Source: Alphaproteobacteria bacterium (GTDB taxonomy: Bacteria; Pseudomonadota; Alphaproteobacteria; Bin95). Taken from it: a stretch of DNA of 64,000 bases. The position numbers and the translations under genes were made by a program. The stretch's first letter is position 1; every line of letters starts with the position of its first letter. The DNA lies in the NCBI GenBank assembly GCA_020638555.1, contig JACKII010000002.1, forward strand, positions 1 to 64,000, written 5' to 3'. Below the pieces are notes generated by a model. It saw only the letters and a list, made by a program, of their open reading frames with translations. It made no database searches and had not been told where the DNA came from. Of the stretch, positions 60,141 through 64,000 are shown piece by piece.

Positions 60141-60197
60141 CCTTGCCCCTTGCCCTCTTGCCCTCTTGCGCCCTTGCCCGTCCGGCTTGCGGCCGGC

Positions 60198-61475
60198 TCA
60201 CTCCGCCGCCCGGTTGCGGGCCATCGGCACCGCCTGTTCCGCCCGCGGCAGCGGCTTCGGCCACCAGCGGTCCTCCCACTCATTGGTGAACAGGTCCTGC
60301 AATTGCGGCATGACCTTTTCCGCGAAAATGCGGGTGTTGTACTGGGTCAACTGCTTGTTCATGTTGCCGAATTGCAACAGCATCATCAGATGGCCGACAT
60401 GCAGTTCCTTGGCCAGTTCCCGCAGTTTCTCCGCCACCTGGTCCGGATTGCCGACGATGATATAGCCGTTTTCCAGGATGGCCGGGAATTCGCGCGCGGT
60501 CTTGCTGATGACCCGTTCCTGTGCGGTTTTCGAGCGCGCGGCGGCGGAGGCGCGGGCCACCTGGCTTTCCATGCCGGCCCGCTGCGTGCCCTCGGTGACA
60601 TAGCCGGGCGGGCCCGCAAAGCGCGGGTCGACGTGCAGGCATTTGTCGAAGAAATACTCCGCCGGCTCCTTGTAGAGTTCCAGCGCCTCTTTCTCGGTCT
60701 CGGCGACGCCGACGGCCTGGGCGAAGCCGGCCATATAGGGGTTGGGCTCCTTGCCGAGGGACTTCATCTCCTCCCAAAAGCCCTTCATCGTCGCCATGCC
60801 GGCCTTGTAGCCGTAATAGGAGAGGTAGGAGTAGACATAGTCCATCTCCGCGCACCAGCGCCAGGTCTCGACGCTGCCGCCGCCGGGAATCCAGATCGGC
60901 GGGTGCGGCTTCTGGATCGGCCGGGGCCAGATGTTGACATAGCGCTGCTGGTTGAAGCGGCCGTTGAAGTGGAACGTGTCCGGCTCGGTCCAGGCGCGCA
61001 GGATCAGGTCGTGCGCCTCCAGGTATTTCTCGCGCAGCTTCGACGGGTTCTGGCCATAGGCGAAACAGGTGTCCATCGGCGTGCCGACCGGGAAGCCGGC
61101 GATCAGCCGCCCGCCGGAAATGCAGTCGATCATGGCGAATTCCTCCGCCACCCGCGTCGGCGGATCGTAGAGCGCCAGCGAATTGCCCATGACGCAGATC
61201 GGCACCTGCTGCGTGCGCCTGGCCAGCGCCGAGGCGACCAGATTGGGCGAGGGCATCAGGCCATAGCCGTTCGAGTGGTGCTCGTTGCAGCAGATGGCAT
61301 CGAAGCCGACATCGGCGGCGTATTCGAGTTCGTCCAGGAACTCGTTGTACATCAGATGCGCGCGCTCGGGCTTGAACAGGGTCGAGTGGATGTCGACCCA
61401 GACCGAGGGATTGTGCTCGCGGAAATCGTCCGGCAGCTCCGTATAGGGCATGAGGTGGAACCACATGAACTTCAT
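60198..61475 (-). CDS. LLM class flavin-dependent oxidoreductase (luciferase-like)
   Basis: 425 residues from the ATG at 61475 (MKFMWFHLMPYTELPDD); the frame before it is not coding. Typical features are FDAICCNEHHSNGYGLMPSPNLVAS, GNSLALYDPPTRVAEEFAMIDCISGGRLIAGFPVG, then PHPPIWIPGGGSVETWRW. These bind reduced FMN (or F420) and insert oxygen into an organic substrate. Substrate unknown. It may belong with the nearby racemase-like and molybdenum hydroxylase genes, all on the minus strand but separated by a 283-nt repeat gap. Confidence 0.87.
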   Translation of the reverse strand: MKFMWFHLMPYTELPDDFREHNPSVWVDIHSTLFKPERAHLMYNEFLDELEYAADVGFDAICCNEHHSNGYGLMPSPNLVASALARRTQQVPICVMGNSLALYDPPTRVAEEFAMIDCISGGRLIAGFPVGTPMDTCFAYGQNPSKLREKYLEAHDLILRAWTEPDTFHFNGRFNQQRYVNIWPRPIQKPHPPIWIPGGGSVETWRWCAEMDYVYSYLSYYGYKAGMATMKGFWEEMKSLGKEPNPYMAGFAQAVGVAETEKEALELYKEPAEYFFDKCLHVDPRFAGPPGYVTEGTQRAGMESQVARASAAARSKTAQERVISKTAREFPAILENGYIIVGNPDQVAEKLRELAKELHVGHLMMLLQFGNMNKQLTQYNTRIFAEKVMPQLQDLFTNEWEDRWWPKPLPRAEQAVPMARNRAAE

Positions 61476-61758
61476 GGCAGTGCTCCGCGGCTGGTCTGAC
61501 CTGCGGCAAAGTCTCCGGCATTGCCGGGGAGGCGTCAATGGCCTCGGCCCGCGGCGGGTGCGGACCGGCGAACCTGTACCCCGGACGCTGCGGAGCGGCG
61601 AACCTGTTCCCCGGACGCTGCGGAGCGGCGAACTTGTTCCCCGGACGCTGCGGAGCGGCGATCCGGGGCCGGTGTCATCCTTCGAACACCGCCGCCCGCG
61701 GTGTTCGCGAGATCGGGCGGTCCCGGCCCACCGCTCCGCGGCGGCTGGGAAACAAGCG
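61476..61758. repeat. dispersed palindromic repeat with a 30-bp tandem array
   Basis: Three copies of a 30-bp unit (CGGCGAAC.TGT.CCCCGGACGCTGCGGAG) lie at 61566-61595, 61596-61625 and 61626-61655, nearly identical. They run into the shared repeat: ATCCGGGGCCGGTGTC and the hairpin CGAACACC (61683-61690) / GGTGTTCG (61700-61707). Orientation matches the 46-kb copies. No spacers of variable sequence exist, so it is not a CRISPR. Confidence 0.75.
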
Positions 61759-62523
61759 TCAGGGCATCAGGGACAGCGGCAGGGTCGGCCCGGTCGCGGC
61801 GTCCCAGATCGGCCGCGGGTCGCCCAGCACCCGCAGCAACGCCCAGGCGAGGCAGTAATTCGACGAGACCACCGGCTTTCCCAGCAATGGCGCGGCCTGA
61901 CCGATCGCGGCGAGCGACGGCATGCCGGTGCCGCTCAACAGCACCGCGTCGGCGTCCCGCACCGGCAGGTCCGCCAGCGCCCCCAGCGCATCGGCGGCGC
62001 GCAGGCCGTAAATGTTCCGGGTGTCGTCCGAGCCGATGTCGATGCGGCGCACCGCGGCGACGCGCAGGCCCGCGGCCTCCCAGAACGCCACGCTGGCGTC
62101 GATGATCGGCTGCGGGTAGGGGGCGAGGATGGCGATCCTTCCAGCGCCCAGCGCCCGCAGCGCCTCCAGCACCGCGCCCGCCGCCGTTACCACCGGATAG
62201 CCGAACTCGCGCTCCACCGCGGCCCGGATCTCGGCCTCCCGCTTCGCGCCCACCAGATAGGACGAGCCGGTGTTGCCGAAGCCGAACACGTCCGGCTTCA
62301 GCGTGTCATAGGCCTGGAGCGCCCGCGGCAACTGCTCGATATAGTCCACCATGCGCTGCTCGGACGAGCCGGCGTCGCCGCGCAGGCGCGTCACCAGCAA
62401 GTCCACGTCCGGCGGCAGCAACCGGCGGAATTCCGCCTCCATGGTCGGGTTCGCCTGCGGCGTGCCGAGGCCGATCCAGCCGCCTCGGCCGTATTCGCGC
62501 TGGCTGCGGTCGGTGCTGCTCAT
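61759..62523 (-). CDS. Asp/Glu racemase-superfamily protein lacking the usual cysteines
   Basis: 254 residues from the ATG at 62523, overlapping the stop of the upstream gene by 4 nt (ATGA), so translation is coupled. It resembles the maleate isomerase/arylmalonate decarboxylase group: GWIGLGTPQANPTMEAEFRRLLP, DVFGFGNTGSSYLVG, AAGAVLEALRALGAGRIAIL and LGKPVVSSNYCLAW. The two catalytic Cys positions appear to be Asn (in GFGNTGS) and Gly (in LLSGTGMPSL), so a racemase mechanism with two cysteines is unlikely. The remaining Cys in NYCLAW is near the C-terminus. Function unknown; context suggests catabolism with the molybdenum hydroxylase. Confidence 0.8.
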   Translation of the reverse strand: MSSTDRSQREYGRGGWIGLGTPQANPTMEAEFRRLLPPDVDLLVTRLRGDAGSSEQRMVDYIEQLPRALQAYDTLKPDVFGFGNTGSSYLVGAKREAEIRAAVEREFGYPVVTAAGAVLEALRALGAGRIAILAPYPQPIIDASVAFWEAAGLRVAAVRRIDIGSDDTRNIYGLRAADALGALADLPVRDADAVLLSGTGMPSLAAIGQAAPLLGKPVVSSNYCLAWALLRVLGDPRPIWDAATGPTLPLSLMP

Positions 62524-64000
62524 GATGTGCGCGCCTCCCGGATCGCCCGCCAGACCGCCTCCGGCGTGGTCGGCATCTCCACATGGCGCACCCCGTAATC
62601 GGCGAGGGCGTGCGTGATGGCGTTGACCACGGCGGCCAGCGCCGGCGTCGTGCCGCCCTCGCCGCCGGGGCGGATGCCGTGCGGGTGCGAACTGGCGGGA
62701 ACTTCCGTAATCACCGTCTCGATATTCGGCACCGTGTCGGCCCGCGGCAGGGCGTAGTCCATGAACGAGCCCGAGAGCAACTGGCCGCTGGCCGCGTCGT
62801 AGCGGCAGGCTTCCAGCAGCGCCTGGCCGATGCCCTGGACAACCGCACCCTGGGCCTGGCCGTGCAGGATCATCGGGTTGATGGCGAGGCCGACATCGTC
62901 GACGCCGGCCCAGCCGACGATTTGCACATGGCCGGTATCGGGGTCCACCTCCACCTCGCAGACATGGCTGCCATAGGGATAGCCGCCGGCGCGGTTGACG
63001 ATGTCGCCCACCCCTTCCAGCGGTCCGCGCAACGCCTCCGGCAGGCTGTTCAGGGTTGCCGCCACGTCCGCCACGCCCCGGAGGTCGAGACTGCGGCCGT
63101 CCGGCGCCGCCACCACGCCGTCCGCATAGGCGAGGCGCTCCGGCGGCAGGCCCAGGGCGTGCCCTGCCACCGCCTTGGCGCGGGCCACCAGCGCCTCGAC
63201 CGCGTCGCCGATGGCGATGCTGGCGAGGCGCATGGAGCGGCCGGAATGCGAACCGCCGCCGGCCACCACCCGGTCGGTGTCGTTCACCACATAGCGCACC
63301 GCCTCGAACGGGACGCCCAGCCATTCGCACACCAGTTGCGGGAAGCTGGTCTCGTGGCCCTGGCCGCTGCTGGTGGTGCCGACCACCAGCTCGATGCTGC
63401 CATCGGTGCAGACCCGCAATTCCGCCCGCTCGCGCGGGATGCCGCTGGTGATCTCGATATAATTGGCGATGGCGATGCCGCGGCAGAGCCCGCGCGCCGC
63501 GGACTCGGCCCGGCGCTGCGCGAACCCCGGCCAGTCGGCCTCTTGCAGCGCGGCGTCCATGCCGGCCGCATAGTCGCCGCTGTCATAGGTTACGCCGACG
63601 GCGGTGGTAAACGGCATGGCGTCGGCCGGGATCAGGTTGCGCCGGCGCAAGTCCACCCGGTCGAAGCCGCATTCCGCCGCCGCCAGGTCGATCAGGCGCT
63701 CGATCACGAAAATCGCCTCCGGCCGGCCGGCGCTGCGATAGACGGCGGTGGGCGTGGTGTGGGTGTAGGCCGCCCGGCCGCAGAAATGCACCGCCGGGAT
63801 GCGATAGACCCCCTGCATCATCGACAACCCCTTGCGCAGCGGCCAGAAATACAGGCAGTGCGCGCCCAGGTTCGAGGTGTTGGTGCCGCGCAATCCCAGA
63901 AACGTGCCATCGGCATCCAGCGCCAGTTCGGCGGAGACGGCCAGGTCGCGGCCCTGCCAGTCGCTGGCAAAGCATTCCTGCCGGCTGGCGGTCCACTTCA
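62520..64000 (-). CDS. molybdopterin-binding large subunit, xanthine dehydrogenase/CoxL family (3' part)
   Basis: About 490 codons are present; the frame is open to the window edge, so the start lies outside. KWTASRQECF, ELALDADGTFLGLRG, TPTAVYRSAGRPEAIFVIERLID, TSSGQGHET and RPGGEGGTTPALAAVVNAI follow the order of the molybdenum-binding subunit. GGEGG holds the Glu expected to be the catalytic base. This family hydroxylates N-heterocycles, aldehydes or CO with FAD and FeS partners encoded elsewhere or in separate genes. Its stop overlaps the racemase-like gene start. Confidence 0.88.
   Translation of the reverse strand, partial: KWTASRQECFASDWQGRDLAVSAELALDADGTFLGLRGTNTSNLGAHCLYFWPLRKGLSMMQGVYRIPAVHFCGRAAYTHTTPTAVYRSAGRPEAIFVIERLIDLAAAECGFDRVDLRRRNLIPADAMPFTTAVGVTYDSGDYAAGMDAALQEADWPGFAQRRAESAARGLCRGIAIANYIEITSGIPRERAELRVCTDGSIELVVGTTSSGQGHETSFPQLVCEWLGVPFEAVRYVVNDTDRVVAGGGSHSGRSMRLASIAIGDAVEALVARAKAVAGHALGLPPERLAYADGVVAAPDGRSLDLRGVADVAATLNSLPEALRGPLEGVGDIVNRAGGYPYGSHVCEVEVDPDTGHVQIVGWAGVDDVGLAINPMILHGQAQGAVVQGIGQALLEACRYDAASGQLLSGSFMDYALPRADTVPNIETVITEVPASSHPHGIRPGGEGGTTPALAAVVNAITHALADYGVRHVEMPTTPEAVWRAIREARTS

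Noticed and set aside
61566..61655. CRISPR array
   Set aside because: The 30-bp repeats are contiguous without spacers and no cas gene is nearby.

Overview
The window is GC-rich DNA with proteobacterial gene content. It carries SapC, MmgE/PrpD, LLM and xanthine-dehydrogenase-type enzymes, a two-domain cold-shock protein and a PA0069-type radical SAM protein. An alphaproteobacterium, possibly Rhodospirillales-like, is my best guess, but no marker gene in the window proves it.

Region 1 (1-1990) is an accessory edge on the minus strand. It holds a DUF1883-TIR protein followed by two tandem small paralogous proteins (the second cut by the window edge), two strong hairpins, and a start-less remnant that looks like the C-terminus of a helicase/nuclease.

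Region 2 (1992-39533) is the centrepiece. Five minus-strand genes read GAF-TM-HlyD adaptor, PqqD-M50 protease-HlyD fusion, SapC, short SecA paralogue, periplasmic HlyD adaptor. They are tightly packed (gaps of 13-44 nt) and diverge from one enormous plus-strand gene of about 29.3 kb. That gene would encode roughly 9,770 residues. It begins with a LEPR-XLL motif and no classical signal peptide, and continues with beta-solenoid-like repeats, dockerin/EF-hand and Calx-beta segments, RTX nonapeptides, two LamG-like folds and a C-terminal metzincin (HEIGHLLGYEH). It is interrupted by four small frameshifts, all in its first 8.7 kb. I infer a dedicated export and surface-assembly system: a SecA motor, three HlyD-type adaptors, a membrane protease and SapC serving one giant cargo. 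No ABC exporter ATPase or TolC-like outer-membrane protein is in the window. This is the best candidate for an undescribed system.

Region 3 (39794-64000) is mostly housekeeping and catabolic. It contains a DUF4239 membrane protein, a Baeyer-Villiger-type monooxygenase, a PQQ-type sugar dehydrogenase, tRNA-Gly(CCC), a flavodoxin-like protein, a DDN-family reductase, an enoyl-CoA hydratase, a HAD phosphatase, a sulfotransferase-like protein and two tandem SDRs. These are followed by a two-CSD cold-shock protein with an RGG-rich linker and a structured leader, MmgE/PrpD, a radical SAM protein, an overlapping pair of rSAM/arsenosugar-type glycosyltransferases, an acyl-CoA synthetase, an S1 protease, a Crp/Fnr regulator, a MATE pump, an LLM monooxygenase, a Cys-less Asp/Glu-racemase-like protein and a partial molybdenum hydroxylase large subunit. 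Three intergenic gaps (about 46.0, 54.6 and 61.5 kb) hold members of one dispersed palindromic repeat family, tandemly amplified at 54.6-55.3 kb.
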